Shown here: positions 1 through 7,188 of the stretch, piece after piece
How the letters are laid out: every line of letters begins with the position of its first letter
Position numbering within the stretch: the first letter of the stretch is position 1
Assembly: GCA_902803015.1 (NCBI GenBank)
Contig: CADCOL010000322.1
Span: 1 to 8,385, forward strand
Reading direction: 5' to 3'
Length of the DNA stretch: 8,385 nucleotides
Origin: an uncultured Lachnospiraceae bacterium
GTDB lineage: Bacteria > Bacillota > Clostridia > Lachnospirales > Lachnospiraceae
The notes under the pieces: model-generated
The model's input: the letters and a program-made list of their open reading frames with translations, nothing else
Told to the model about the DNA's origin: nothing
The model's database searches: none
Translations under genes and position numbers: made by a program

Positions 1-672
1 ACAAATCTTGAAGTTTACGGTTTTGATGTATGCCTTCTCGCCCCAGTAATCGTCGAATTTTTCAAATACGACATTTTCAAGCGGAGATCTGGAAACATAC
101 TTATACGGTCCGGTACCGATTGCTGTTGCAGAAGGATCTGCGTTGTGCTTCGGAATGATTGCTGCGGAAACACTCGCAATATTTGCGAGAAAATCGTTAT
201 CCGCACTCTGAAGCACGATTGCCACGTGAGTATCATCCACGATATCTACGCTTACTACATTAGAAAGCGCCGGTATCATCGGATTTCCTCCTTCGATATC
301 GGCGCATTTGTTCATCGAATACTGAACGTCTTCCGCCGTAACCGAAGTACCGTCGTGGAACTTCACTGAGTCACGAATTGTGAATGTGTAGGTTAACCCA
401 TCATCACTTACGTTAATTTCGCTTGCTACAGCGGGAACGATATTACCATCGGAATCAGGTTTTACCAATCCCTCGAACACGTTGAAGAAAATTTCTTTGG
501 TTCCTGCCGCCACCATATTGTGGGGGTCAAGACTTTCTTCAATATCCTGCGGGATACCGATGGTGATAGAGTCTGAAGAGTTCCCTTTCTTGTCACCTGT
601 GCATCCGCACAGTGCAACAGCAAGTGAAAGAACCGAAAGCAGAAGGACCAACCCGGTCAACTTCTTTTTCAT
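1..672 (-). CDS. Peptide-type ABC transporter solute-binding lipoprotein, family 5 (DppA/OppA-like), C-terminus outside window
   Basis: The frame is open from an ATG at 672 to the window edge, giving 224 codons of a protein whose family is usually 500-600 residues. A strong GGAGG (681-685) sits 8 nt before the start. Residues 1-24 are a lipoprotein signal: lysines at 2-4, a hydrophobic core, then a lipobox ending L-C-G-C with the lipidated Cys at 24. A Ser/Lys-rich linker follows. Family 5 landmarks are the LDPHN-like segment near residue 50, an FEGLV segment near 66, FHDGTSVTAEDVQYSM (about 105-120), and IGTGPYKY near 185, which matches the conserved GTGPY motif. The mature protein should be anchored outside the membrane and deliver peptides, or another ligand of this family such as nickel or a glycoside, to a permease. 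Its ligand cannot be told from this half. The permease and ATPase genes would be expected further down the minus strand, beyond position 1. Family assignment is firm; the substrate is unknown. Confidence 0.92.
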   Translation of the reverse strand, partial: MKKKLTGLVLLLSVLSLAVALCGCTGDKKGNSSDSITIGIPQDIEESLDPHNMVAAGTKEIFFNVFEGLVKPDSDGNIVPAVASEINVSDDGLTYTFTIRDSVKFHDGTSVTAEDVQYSMNKCADIEGGNPMIPALSNVVSVDIVDDTHVAIVLQSADNDFLANIASVSAAIIPKHNADPSATAIGTGPYKYVSRSPLENVVFEKFDDYWGEKAYIKTVNFKIC

Positions 673-740
673 AGATCTTTCCTCCCTCTCTCTATGAGAA
701 TATTAAATTGTTTGTGGGCAAATGCCCGGTTCTATGAATG

Positions 741-763
741 AAACCGGCCCATCGGGCCGGCTT
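741..763 (-). terminator. Probable intrinsic terminator after nrdR
   Basis: Read on the minus strand, a 10-bp stem (AAGCCGGCCC paired with GGGCCGGTTT, one G-T pair) closes a 3-nt GAT loop 5 nt after the nrdR stop codon. The run of T after the stem is short (TTTCATTC), so termination may be incomplete. The position, between nrdR and a functionally unrelated transporter gene, supports the call. A second small hairpin (GGGC-ATTT-GCCC, 716-727) lies just beyond it. I found no well-spaced -35/-10 pair for the transporter gene in the remaining intergenic bases. Confidence 0.65.
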
Positions 764-768
764 ATTCC

Positions 769-1218
769 TTAATTAAGAATTTTCTTAAGCTCATCCATGA
801 ATGTGTTAACATCCTTGAACTCTCTGTAAACGGATGCGAATCTTACATACGCAACGGGATCAAGGTCTTTTAACTTATTCATGATGCTCTCTCCGATGAC
901 TGCAGAAGGAAGTTCTCTTTCTTCCATGCTGTAGATTTCGGTTTCCACTTCGTCCACAAGTCTTGCAATCTGCTCTGCGGATACGGGACGTTTGTGGCAG
1001 GCACGAAGGACACCGGCTTCGATTTTCGATCTGTCAAATGCTTCGCGGTTTAAATCCTTCTTAATGATGATTAAGGGGATGGTCTCCACCTTCTCATACG
1101 TTGTGAATCTCTTACCGCATTCATCACAGGCACGTCTTCTGCGGATGGAGTTGTTCTCTTCCGCCGGTCTGGAATCGATTACGCGGGTATTCTCGTGACC
1201 ACAATAGGGACATTTCAT
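769..1218 (-). CDS. nrdR: Transcriptional repressor NrdR
   Basis: The product is 149 residues, the normal length for NrdR. The N-terminus is the zinc ribbon: Cys3 and Cys6 (MKCPYCG), then Cys31 and Cys34 (ACDECGKRF), with the basic RRRR segment between them. The ATP-cone domain spans about residues 47-137 and ends in the characteristic LDPVAYVRFASVYREF segment (119-134). NrdR binds ATP/dATP through the cone and represses ribonucleotide reductase genes by binding NrdR boxes, which links dNTP supply to replication. The ATG is preceded by AGGAGG (1227-1232) at 8 nt. The gene begins 47 nt after ftsZ with no hairpin between them, so it is probably read from the ftsZ promoter. Identification is secure. 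Confidence 0.98.
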   Translation of the reverse strand: MKCPYCGHENTRVIDSRPAEENNSIRRRRACDECGKRFTTYEKVETIPLIIIKKDLNREAFDRSKIEAGVLRACHKRPVSAEQIARLVDEVETEIYSMEERELPSAVIGESIMNKLKDLDPVAYVRFASVYREFKDVNTFMDELKKILN

Positions 1219-1265
1219 TGTTCGTTCCTCCTGATTTCCTTTTACACTTTATCGGGATTATTTTA

Positions 1266-2462
1266 TCATCTCTTCTTCAGGAAATCCGGAACTGCAATGG
1301 TTTTCTCCTGTACGTTGCTGCGAAGTTCGGAAGGCTTAACAACCGGCTTCGGAGCGGGTGCTACAACCTGAGGTGCGGGCTGGGGAGCCGGCTGAACGGT
1401 TCTTCCTGCAACGGATGCGGGAGAAGCCACCGGTCTTGCCTGTGCATATCCGGTTGCATTTGCCGTGGTGTGAGCATAGCTCGGTACGGAATATCTGGAT
1501 CCCGATGTCGGCTTGGAATAAAGGCCGGTTGCGATAACCGTTACCTTACAGGTATCCGGCTCTGCATCGGAGTACATAGCACCGAGAATGATATTTACCT
1601 GCTCACCGGTAATATCGGTAATGTAGCTGGAAGCTACGTTGGTATCGAATAAGGAGATGTCACCGGAAATATTGATGATGACATCGGTTGCACCGTCAAT
1701 CGTGGTCTCAAGCAACGGACTTTCCACTGCCATGCGGACTGCATCGAGTGCCTTGTCTTCGCCCTTACCGGTACCGATACCGATATGTGCGATGCCTTTG
1801 CCAAGCATAACGGTCTGAACATCCGCAAAGTCGAGGTTAATGATTGCGGGAAGGTTAATCAAATCGGTAATACCGGATACGGACTGCTGCAATACTTCAT
1901 CCGCTTTCTTCAATGCATCCGGCATCGTGGTCTTCTTATCACAGATTTCAAGTAATCTATCGTTCGGGATGACAATCAGAGTATCTACCTGTTCTTTTAA
2001 GTTCTCAATACCCATCTCGGCATTGGACATTCTCGTCTTTGCCTCGAATTTGAACGGCTTTGTAACAACGCCGACGGTAAGGATTCCCATCTCTTTGGAA
2101 ATCTGAGCAACTACGGGAGCCGCACCGGTTCCGGTTCCGCCGCCCATACCGCAGGTAACGAATACCATGTCCGCACCCTGCAGAGCATCTCCGATCTCCT
2201 CTTTATTCTCTTCTGCCGCTGCCTTACCAACTTCAGGCTTTGCTCCGGCACCAAGACCTTTCGTGAGCTTCTCTCCGATTTGGATAAGTTTCGGCGCTTT
2301 ACAATTACGAAGCGCCTGACTGTCGGAATTGACACCGACAAATTCCACTCCACTTACATTGTCGTCAATCATGCGGTTTACGGCATTGTTTCCGGCACCG
2401 CCAACACCTACGACAATAATTCTTGCTGCAGAACTCTCATCATTTGCTCTGATCTCGATCAA
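1266..2462 (-). CDS. ftsZ: Cell division protein FtsZ
   Basis: FtsZ is the tubulin-like GTPase that assembles the cytokinetic ring. The 398-residue protein has the glycine-rich nucleotide site [15 protein letters not shown] (17-31), the tubulin signature GGGTGTG (107-113), and the T7 synergy loop NLDFADV (209-215) whose Asp residues complete GTP hydrolysis at the subunit interface. The globular part ends near 315. A Pro/Ala/Val-rich disordered linker (about 318-385) follows, then the conserved C-terminal peptide [10 protein letters not shown], which binds membrane tethers such as FtsA or SepF. The start codon is TTG (2460-2462), chosen because AGGAGG lies 8 nt upstream and the next in-frame Met (residue 31) is inside the nucleotide fold. 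The gene has its own promoter and is followed by nrdR. Confidence 0.99.
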   Translation of the reverse strand: MIEIRANDESSAARIIVVGVGGAGNNAVNRMIDDNVSGVEFVGVNSDSQALRNCKAPKLIQIGEKLTKGLGAGAKPEVGKAAAEENKEEIGDALQGADMVFVTCGMGGGTGTGAAPVVAQISKEMGILTVGVVTKPFKFEAKTRMSNAEMGIENLKEQVDTLIVIPNDRLLEICDKKTTMPDALKKADEVLQQSVSGITDLINLPAIINLDFADVQTVMLGKGIAHIGIGTGKGEDKALDAVRMAVESPLLETTIDGATDVIINISGDISLFDTNVASSYITDITGEQVNIILGAMYSDAEPDTCKVTVIATGLYSKPTSGSRYSVPSYAHTTANATGYAQARPVASPASVAGRTVQPAPQPAPQVVAPAPKPVVKPSELRSNVQEKTIAVPDFLKKR

Positions 2463-2470
2463 GGCTTTGT

Positions 2471-2476
2471 CCTCCT
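2471..2476 (-). promoter_or_regulatory. Ribosome binding site that fixes the TTG start of ftsZ
   Basis: A perfect AGGAGG on the minus strand lies 8 nt before TTG at 2462. No in-frame ATG or GTG at suitable spacing competes, and the protein that results begins like other clostridial FtsZ sequences (M-hydrophobic-E-I). This decides the start. Confidence 0.85.
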
Positions 2477-2542
2477 AACATCCCACTTTTTGTACACATT
2501 TCGGAACATATAATGCTTTACATAACACAATATTCCTACACT

Positions 2543-2571
2543 ATTGTATATAATTATTCATATATTTGCAA
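2543..2571 (-). promoter_or_regulatory. Sigma-A-type promoter for ftsZ (and probably nrdR)
   Basis: On the minus strand there is a -35 TTGCAA (2571-2566, 4 of 6 matches to TTGACA), a 17-nt AT-rich spacer, and a -10 TACAAT (2548-2543, 5 of 6 matches to TATAAT). Transcription should start near 2535-2537, which gives a leader of roughly 74 nt before the ftsZ start. The promoter sits in the only long gap in the division cluster (150 nt between divIB and ftsZ), and that gap is visibly richer in A and T than the genes on either side. It would let ftsZ be expressed above, or independently of, the upstream cell wall genes. Confidence 0.7.
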
Positions 2572-2612
2572 CTAAAAATTGTGATTTTATCAGTGAAAAT
2601 CTCTATATTTTG

Positions 2613-3482
2613 TTAGTCCGTTTCGATGTCAAATGTCGTATTCCGATTCGAATCGGTATAGGTCTCCATGTGGAGCCTGCCCTTCATGCCCTTTAACCTG
2701 GGTAAAATCGCCGATAAGCGCATTACTTTCTCATCCAGATAATCACTGGTTCCGAGGGTTACGCGTACCTGATCGAAATGCAGCGTAATTTCACCGCCCC
2801 GGTCAAAATAAATTTTATCCGCAACCAGTGAATATTTATTCAAAAGCTGCGTCATACTTAAAATATCCTTAAAGACTTTCGGATCTTCCACCGGAAGCGG
2901 CTCGTGAAGCACCACATAATCAAATTCCAGACCGGAAATCTCCGGAACACCCGGGACTTCGTCCTTGGAACTTTCCACCACGATCCCGTCTTTGTCAAAG
3001 TACATGCGGTTTTCGAGATATGTTACATATCCCGCGATGGTCTTTTCGTACACGATGATTTTTACCGTGTTTCGGTCAACAATCACCACATCCATATGCT
3101 CGACGAACGGAATGTTCTCGATTTTCTTGTTCTTGTATTTTAAGGACAGATAGACGGAGTTTTCCGAGAACTTGTCCACGATGACCATGTCGCGAATCTG
3201 CTGGGATGTGTAATGCGTGCTGCCCTCCACTTTGACGTCACGCACCTTATAGCTTTCGACAAAGAAAAATCCCCCGCCGATCAGCAGCGCAATCGTCACG
3301 AGGATCGCCGCAAGCCGCACCTTCTGCCAGAGGTTCAACCGGTCGAAGGGATTTCGAAGCTTCCGGAAATTGACCTTCTCAACCTTGGGCGCAATCTTCT
3401 TAGTCTTGGGGACCTTTTTCATCTTTGCCTTGGGGGCTTTCTTAATATTCTTTTTGCTTATGGGCTTTTTCTTTTTAGACAT
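2613..3482 (-). CDS. divIB: Cell division protein DivIB/FtsQ
   Basis: This is a bitopic divisome protein that works with FtsL and DivIC to control septal peptidoglycan synthesis. The 289 residues show the expected order: a very lysine-rich cytoplasmic tail (1-50), one membrane segment (about 57-75, rich in A, L, I, G and F), then an extracytoplasmic POTRA domain (about 78-148, beginning YKVRDVKVEGSTHYTSQQI), then the FtsQ/DivIB beta domain (about 150-280). The POTRA start matches the typical 'V..I.V.G......I' pattern. The gene lies 34 nt after ftsW. The ATG gives a natural protein, but the bases before it (GCTGAATATATT) hold no Shine-Dalgarno sequence. Upstream codons in frame stay open into the end of ftsW but offer no better-supported start. 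The family is well supported by order and architecture; sequence in this family is poorly conserved. Confidence 0.9.
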   Translation of the reverse strand: MSKKKKPISKKNIKKAPKAKMKKVPKTKKIAPKVEKVNFRKLRNPFDRLNLWQKVRLAAILVTIALLIGGGFFFVESYKVRDVKVEGSTHYTSQQIRDMVIVDKFSENSVYLSLKYKNKKIENIPFVEHMDVVIVDRNTVKIIVYEKTIAGYVTYLENRMYFDKDGIVVESSKDEVPGVPEISGLEFDYVVLHEPLPVEDPKVFKDILSMTQLLNKYSLVADKIYFDRGGEITLHFDQVRVTLGTSDYLDEKVMRLSAILPRLKGMKGRLHMETYTDSNRNTTFDIETD

Positions 3483-3516
3483 AATATATTCAGCATTATG
3501 CAGCCGAGGCGTGGCA

Positions 3517-4707
3517 TTATCTTCGTTCTATCTGTATCGTCCGCCCGACAGCGAGCGCAATTCCGATTTCCGTTAAAAACAGCAGTACCGACGTACCGCC
3601 CGCCGAAATGAACGGCAGGGATACACCCGTGTTGGGCACGGAATTCGTAACCACGGCTATGTTCAGTACCACCTGCACCGCAAAGTGGCACATGATTCCG
3701 ATCACCAGTAACGCATTAAACAAATCCTTCGTATTTCCGGCAATTACAAAAAGTCTGTGAATCAGGATTGCAAAAAGCGCAATCACGCAGAATCCGCCGA
3801 ATACACCGAGTTCCTCGCAGATAATCGAGAAAATCATATCGTTCTGCGCCTCGGAGATATCGCCGATTTTAACAATACTCTCTCCCAAACCTTTTCCGAA
3901 GAATCCGCCGCTTCCGATTGCATAGAGTGCCTGAAGAACCTGGAAACCCTCGTCCGCACTGTACCGTTCCGGATGCAGCCATGCAAGAATTCGGCCTCCG
4001 CGGAAACCTGCAACGTCGGAATGTCCGGTTTTATCAAGGAGGATAATCGCCCCGATACCTATGGCGGCAAGGGCTATCAGCGCCGCCCATATAATCAGGA
4101 TTTTCTTTTTGTCTTTTGCAATGATGGTAATCATAAGAACCGGGATGATAAATACAATCAGCGCGGAACTCATGTTACGGCTTACAACATAGATAAAAAG
4201 GCAAAGCGCCGCAAGCGGTGCCAACGGAAGGAACAGACTCGGCCATGTCGTCATATCCTTTTGCTTTTTATTCAGCACTCTTGCGTAATAAATAATCATC
4301 AAAAGTTTTACAAGCTCCACCGGCTCAAACTGCGGCAGGGGTCCCAATTTGACCCATCTGGTCGCACCATGTGAGGAGATGTGAATTCCGGGCACCAGCA
4401 AAAGAGCCATGACCAGAAATGCCGCAACGATGTACACCCAGTTCGGTACAAGGCGGTACACTCTCGGCGGAATAAAAATCAGAATCGCCATAAATACAAA
4501 TCCGATTCCGGCCGCCTGAATCTGCTTGTTTAAGAAGTACATGGAGTTGCCGAATTTTAAATTCGACTGGTATGCACTCGCGGAATAGATCATAACGAAT
4601 CCGAAACATACCAAAAGAATGACAACGGCAAGAAGCGAGAAGTCGAAGAACGGCTTCCTGGTTTTTGCACTTTTGTATTTATTTCTGATTCTGTCTAATG
4701 CCCGCAT
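3517..4707 (-). CDS. ftsW: FtsW, SEDS-family peptidoglycan glycosyltransferase
   Basis: FtsW polymerises lipid II into septal glycan strands together with its partner class B PBP, one of which is encoded upstream here. The 396-residue protein has about ten hydrophobic membrane segments, starting near residue 24. SEDS landmarks are the GATRWVKLGPLPQFEPVELVK region (114-134), the LQALYAIGSGGFFGKGLG segment (258-275), the large loop with EAQNDMIFSIICEELG in which Asp290 aligns with the catalytic Asp, and the C-terminal PNTGVSLPFISAGGTS signature (358-373). Variations from the textbook motif (QND for HTD, RNMSS for PDLGT) conserve the key Asp. The ATG has GGAG (4713-4716) 5 nt upstream and lies 15 nt after the murD stop. 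RodA or SpoVE are related alternatives, but placement in the division cluster favours FtsW. SpoVE-type use in sporulation cannot be excluded. Confidence 0.93.
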   Translation of the reverse strand: MRALDRIRNKYKSAKTRKPFFDFSLLAVVILLVCFGFVMIYSASAYQSNLKFGNSMYFLNKQIQAAGIGFVFMAILIFIPPRVYRLVPNWVYIVAAFLVMALLLVPGIHISSHGATRWVKLGPLPQFEPVELVKLLMIIYYARVLNKKQKDMTTWPSLFLPLAPLAALCLFIYVVSRNMSSALIVFIIPVLMITIIAKDKKKILIIWAALIALAAIGIGAIILLDKTGHSDVAGFRGGRILAWLHPERYSADEGFQVLQALYAIGSGGFFGKGLGESIVKIGDISEAQNDMIFSIICEELGVFGGFCVIALFAILIHRLFVIAGNTKDLFNALLVIGIMCHFAVQVVLNIAVVTNSVPNTGVSLPFISAGGTSVLLFLTEIGIALAVGRTIQIERR

Positions 4708-4722
4708 GTATTCTCCAAATAA

Positions 4723-6168
4723 TTATTCTCTGTTCGGCAGTGCCCTTACCAGCTCTTTAAACATCTGTCCGCGCACTTCATAATTCGGGAACATTCCCCA
4801 GCTTGCGCATGCCGGCGAAAGCAGCACTGCGTCGCCTTCCGCGGCAAGCTCTGCACACTTAAGGACCGCTTCCTCCAGGCTCTCCGTCTGATAAATTGCG
4901 TTAAAGCCGTGTGCCCTTGCGCACTCTTCAATCTTCTTTGCGGTCTGTCCGAGTAAAACGAGTGCCTTTACCTTTGTTCCGAAGCTTTCAATCCACTCAT
5001 CGTAGGTGCTCTGTTTATCATATCCGCCGCCGATTAAAACGGTCGGCCCCTTCATTGCAAGAACCGCCTTGATTGCAGCGTCGGGATTGGTTCCCTTGGA
5101 ATCGTTATAATATTCCACGCCGTTTACTGTTGCAACATATTCGATGCGGTGTTCCACCGCCTTAAACTCGCGAACGGAATTTAAAATACTCTCCATCGGA
5201 ACTCCGATGGCATCCGCCATCAGAATCGCCGCCATTACATTTTCCACGTTGTGAAGTCCGAGAAGCTTCATCTCATGGATATTCATAAGTTTCTTCTCTT
5301 CACCGTCGCGCACAAGATAAATGCACTCATCGCGATAGTAACAGCCGTCTTCGACTTTCTGCGCGGATGAGAAGAAACGAACGGTTACTTTTCTGCCGCC
5401 GTTATTTAAGCCCTCTTCGTTCTTAACAAACTTGCCGCCGAGTTTTTCTCCGAACGCACGAAGCACTTCGTCCTCGTAGTTTAATACGCAAAAGTCCTCG
5501 GAAGTCTGATTGCTCGTGATTTCTTCCTTCACGCGGATGTACTCTTCCATCGTATGATGGCGGTTTAAATGATCCGGCGTAATATTTAAGATTGCACTGA
5601 CATTGGGATGAAATTCATGAATCGTTTCAAGCTGGAAGCTGGAAATCTCCGCAACCGTAACATCGGCTTCGCCGATTGAAGCAGCCTCCGAAGTATAGGG
5701 AATTCCGATATTTCCCACGATATGCGCATGTCCGGCTCTTGCATCTTTTTCACGCAAACCGTCCAGATAATCACCAACGATTTTACCCGTCAATGCCGTC
5801 GTCGTGGTTTTGCCGTTTGTACCGGTAATCGCAATCAGTCTGCCCTTAGCAAGCGTGTATGCAAGCTCAATTTCGCCGGTAATGTAAAGTCCCTGCTCTC
5901 TTAATTTCAGTGCAAGGCCCGTATCCGTCGGAACTCCGGGACTTAAAACCACCATGTCGAGGCTGAAGCGAACCACCTCGGGAAGCTCTCCCAGGATGAC
6001 ATTTGCTTTTTCTTTTTCGGATGTTTTGTTGCGCACATCCGTAATATTCAGATTCTCGTTGGAATCGTAAAGAATCGGATTTGCGCCTGCGGACAAAAGC
6101 AGATCATATGCTGCCACACCGCTGATTCCCGCTCCGATGATGAGTGCTGTTTTTCCCCTGTAATCCAT
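4723..6168 (-). CDS. murD: UDP-N-acetylmuramoyl-L-alanine--D-glutamate ligase MurD
   Basis: MurD is a cytoplasmic ATP-dependent ligase that adds D-Glu to UDP-MurNAc-L-Ala. From the chosen start it has 481 residues, slightly longer than the usual 440-460. Domain 1 holds the Rossmann-like ALIIGAGISG (8-17) that binds the UDP. Domain 2 has the ATP P-loop GTNGKTTTT (116-124), EISSFQLE (174-181) and NITPDHLNRH (195-204). Further Mur ligase marks are HNVEN (306-310), EHRIEYV (340-346), YNDSKGTNPD (354-363) and SPACASWGMF (451-460). The frame extends upstream to a GTG at 6210, but that has no ribosome binding site. The ATG at 6168 has GGGGAG (6174-6179) 5 nt away and yields the normal N-terminus MDYRGKTALIIG. 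It begins 57 nt after mraY and ends 15 nt before ftsW. Confidence 0.97.
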   Translation of the reverse strand: MDYRGKTALIIGAGISGVAAYDLLLSAGANPILYDSNENLNITDVRNKTSEKEKANVILGELPEVVRFSLDMVVLSPGVPTDTGLALKLREQGLYITGEIELAYTLAKGRLIAITGTNGKTTTTALTGKIVGDYLDGLREKDARAGHAHIVGNIGIPYTSEAASIGEADVTVAEISSFQLETIHEFHPNVSAILNITPDHLNRHHTMEEYIRVKEEITSNQTSEDFCVLNYEDEVLRAFGEKLGGKFVKNEEGLNNGGRKVTVRFFSSAQKVEDGCYYRDECIYLVRDGEEKKLMNIHEMKLLGLHNVENVMAAILMADAIGVPMESILNSVREFKAVEHRIEYVATVNGVEYYNDSKGTNPDAAIKAVLAMKGPTVLIGGGYDKQSTYDEWIESFGTKVKALVLLGQTAKKIEECARAHGFNAIYQTESLEEAVLKCAELAAEGDAVLLSPACASWGMFPNYEVRGQMFKELVRALPNRE

Positions 6169-6225
6169 ATTTGCTCCCCTTTGTACGATACCGCGGACAA
6201 TCCCCGGCACCGTTAATTATTATAT

Positions 6226-7188
6226 TTAAATCGCCAGCAGCGCCACTGCACACAGCACTGCGGTCACAATCGTAAACGCGCTGACCACCTTGGTTTCCGG
6301 ATAGCCGCATTTTTCAAAATGGTGATGAATCGGCGCCATTTTAAAGATTCTCTTTCCGTGCGAAAGTTTAAAATAGCTGACCTGAAGCATAACACTGACC
6401 ACTTCCGCAAGATAGATAAACGCAATAATCGGGATAAAGAGCGGCATTTTTAACATGTACGCTTCCGCTGCAACGAATCCGCCGAGTGCTAAAGATCCGG
6501 TATCACCCATAAACACTTTTGCGGGATAGGAGTTGAAAATCAAAAATCCCATCAGCGCACCGAGCATTGCCGCCGCCGGAATGTCCGTTCCGCCGCCTTT
6601 GATTAACGATGCCACCGCAAAGAACAAAGCGATAATGCCTGTTACCTTGCTTGCCAGACCGTCAAGTCCGTCGGTAAAATTCGCACCGTTGTCGGTTCCC
6701 AGAACCACCAGGAACAAAAGCGGAATTGCCACATACGGCATGGTATCGAGAACAAGTTCCCTACCGTCCGTAAACGGAAGGAGCATGTTAAAGCTCATCT
6801 CTTCGTTAAAATACATATACGCCGCAAACGCGCCCGTAATCAGAATCTGCAGTCCCATCTTCTGCCATGCCCGAAGACCCATGGAACGCTTTAAAACAAC
6901 TTTGATAAAATCATCCGCGAATCCGACGAGTCCGAAACCGACGGTTAAAAACAGAATCGGCAGAATCTTCGGAGATTCTTTCATGAAGAATACCGTACCG
7001 AGAACGAAGCCCAACAGGATCAGTACGCCGCCCATCGTCGGGGTGCCGTTTTTCTTCAAATGACTTTCCGGTCCTTCGTTACGAATGGTCTGTCCGATTT
7101 TTAACCGGAGAAGTAACGGAATCAGCGCCGGGCCCAAAGCGACCGACGCTGCAAATGCAATTAACAATGCCACTACGGATTTAAACAT
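6226..7188 (-). CDS. mraY: Phospho-N-acetylmuramoyl-pentapeptide transferase MraY
   Basis: MraY is an integral membrane enzyme that moves phospho-MurNAc-pentapeptide from UDP to undecaprenyl phosphate, making lipid I. The 320-residue length is typical. Visible landmarks are the GTPTMGG segment (48-54), the catalytic Asp pair in FADDF (Asp92-Asp93), NFTDGLDGLAS (170-180) with conserved Asn170, Asp173 and Asp176, FMGDTGSLALGG (226-237) with Asp229, and the HHHFE motif (288-292) near the C-terminus. About ten membrane segments are apparent between these loops. The ATG directly abuts the stop codon of the upstream PBP gene, and the ribosome binding site lies inside that gene's last codons, so translation is probably coupled. 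Function is secure. Confidence 0.98.
   Translation of the reverse strand: MFKSVVALLIAFAASVALGPALIPLLLRLKIGQTIRNEGPESHLKKNGTPTMGGVLILLGFVLGTVFFMKESPKILPILFLTVGFGLVGFADDFIKVVLKRSMGLRAWQKMGLQILITGAFAAYMYFNEEMSFNMLLPFTDGRELVLDTMPYVAIPLLFLVVLGTDNGANFTDGLDGLASKVTGIIALFFAVASLIKGGGTDIPAAAMLGALMGFLIFNSYPAKVFMGDTGSLALGGFVAAEAYMLKMPLFIPIIAFIYLAEVVSVMLQVSYFKLSHGKRIFKMAPIHHHFEKCGYPETKVVSAFTIVTAVLCAVALLAI

Noticed and set aside
602..607. Alternative lipidation site at Cys22 of the solute-binding protein
   Set aside because: Cys22 would have Leu at -1, which signal peptidase II disfavours. Cys24 with Gly at -1 and Leu at -3 fits the lipobox, although Cys at -2 is a little unusual.
1218..1652. 144-codon plus-strand frame opposite the ftsZ tail, rich in Cys, Gly, Arg and Ser
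   Set aside because: Its composition is what results from reading the Pro/Ala/Val-rich FtsZ linker antisense. There is no sensible ribosome binding site or recognisable domain.
2574..2601. Possible terminator or attenuator after divIB: 6-bp stem GATTTT/AAAATC followed shortly by TTTTT on the minus strand
   Set aside because: The stem has only one G-C pair and a 7-nt loop, so it would be very unstable. In AT-rich DNA such a pattern is expected by chance.
3757..4374. 205-codon open frame on the plus strand opposite ftsW
   Set aside because: It lies wholly inside ftsW on the other strand, its translation is rich in Cys, Arg, Asn and Lys without any domain pattern, and ftsW is unambiguous. It is a shadow of codon bias.
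6169..6210. Upstream GTG start that would add 14 residues to MurD
   Set aside because: There is no ribosome binding site before the GTG, while the ATG at 6168 has GGGGAG at good spacing and gives the standard MurD N-terminus.
6533..7063. 176-codon plus-strand frame opposite mraY
   Set aside because: It is fully contained in the antisense of a gene with all catalytic motifs intact, and its translation has no coherent domain.
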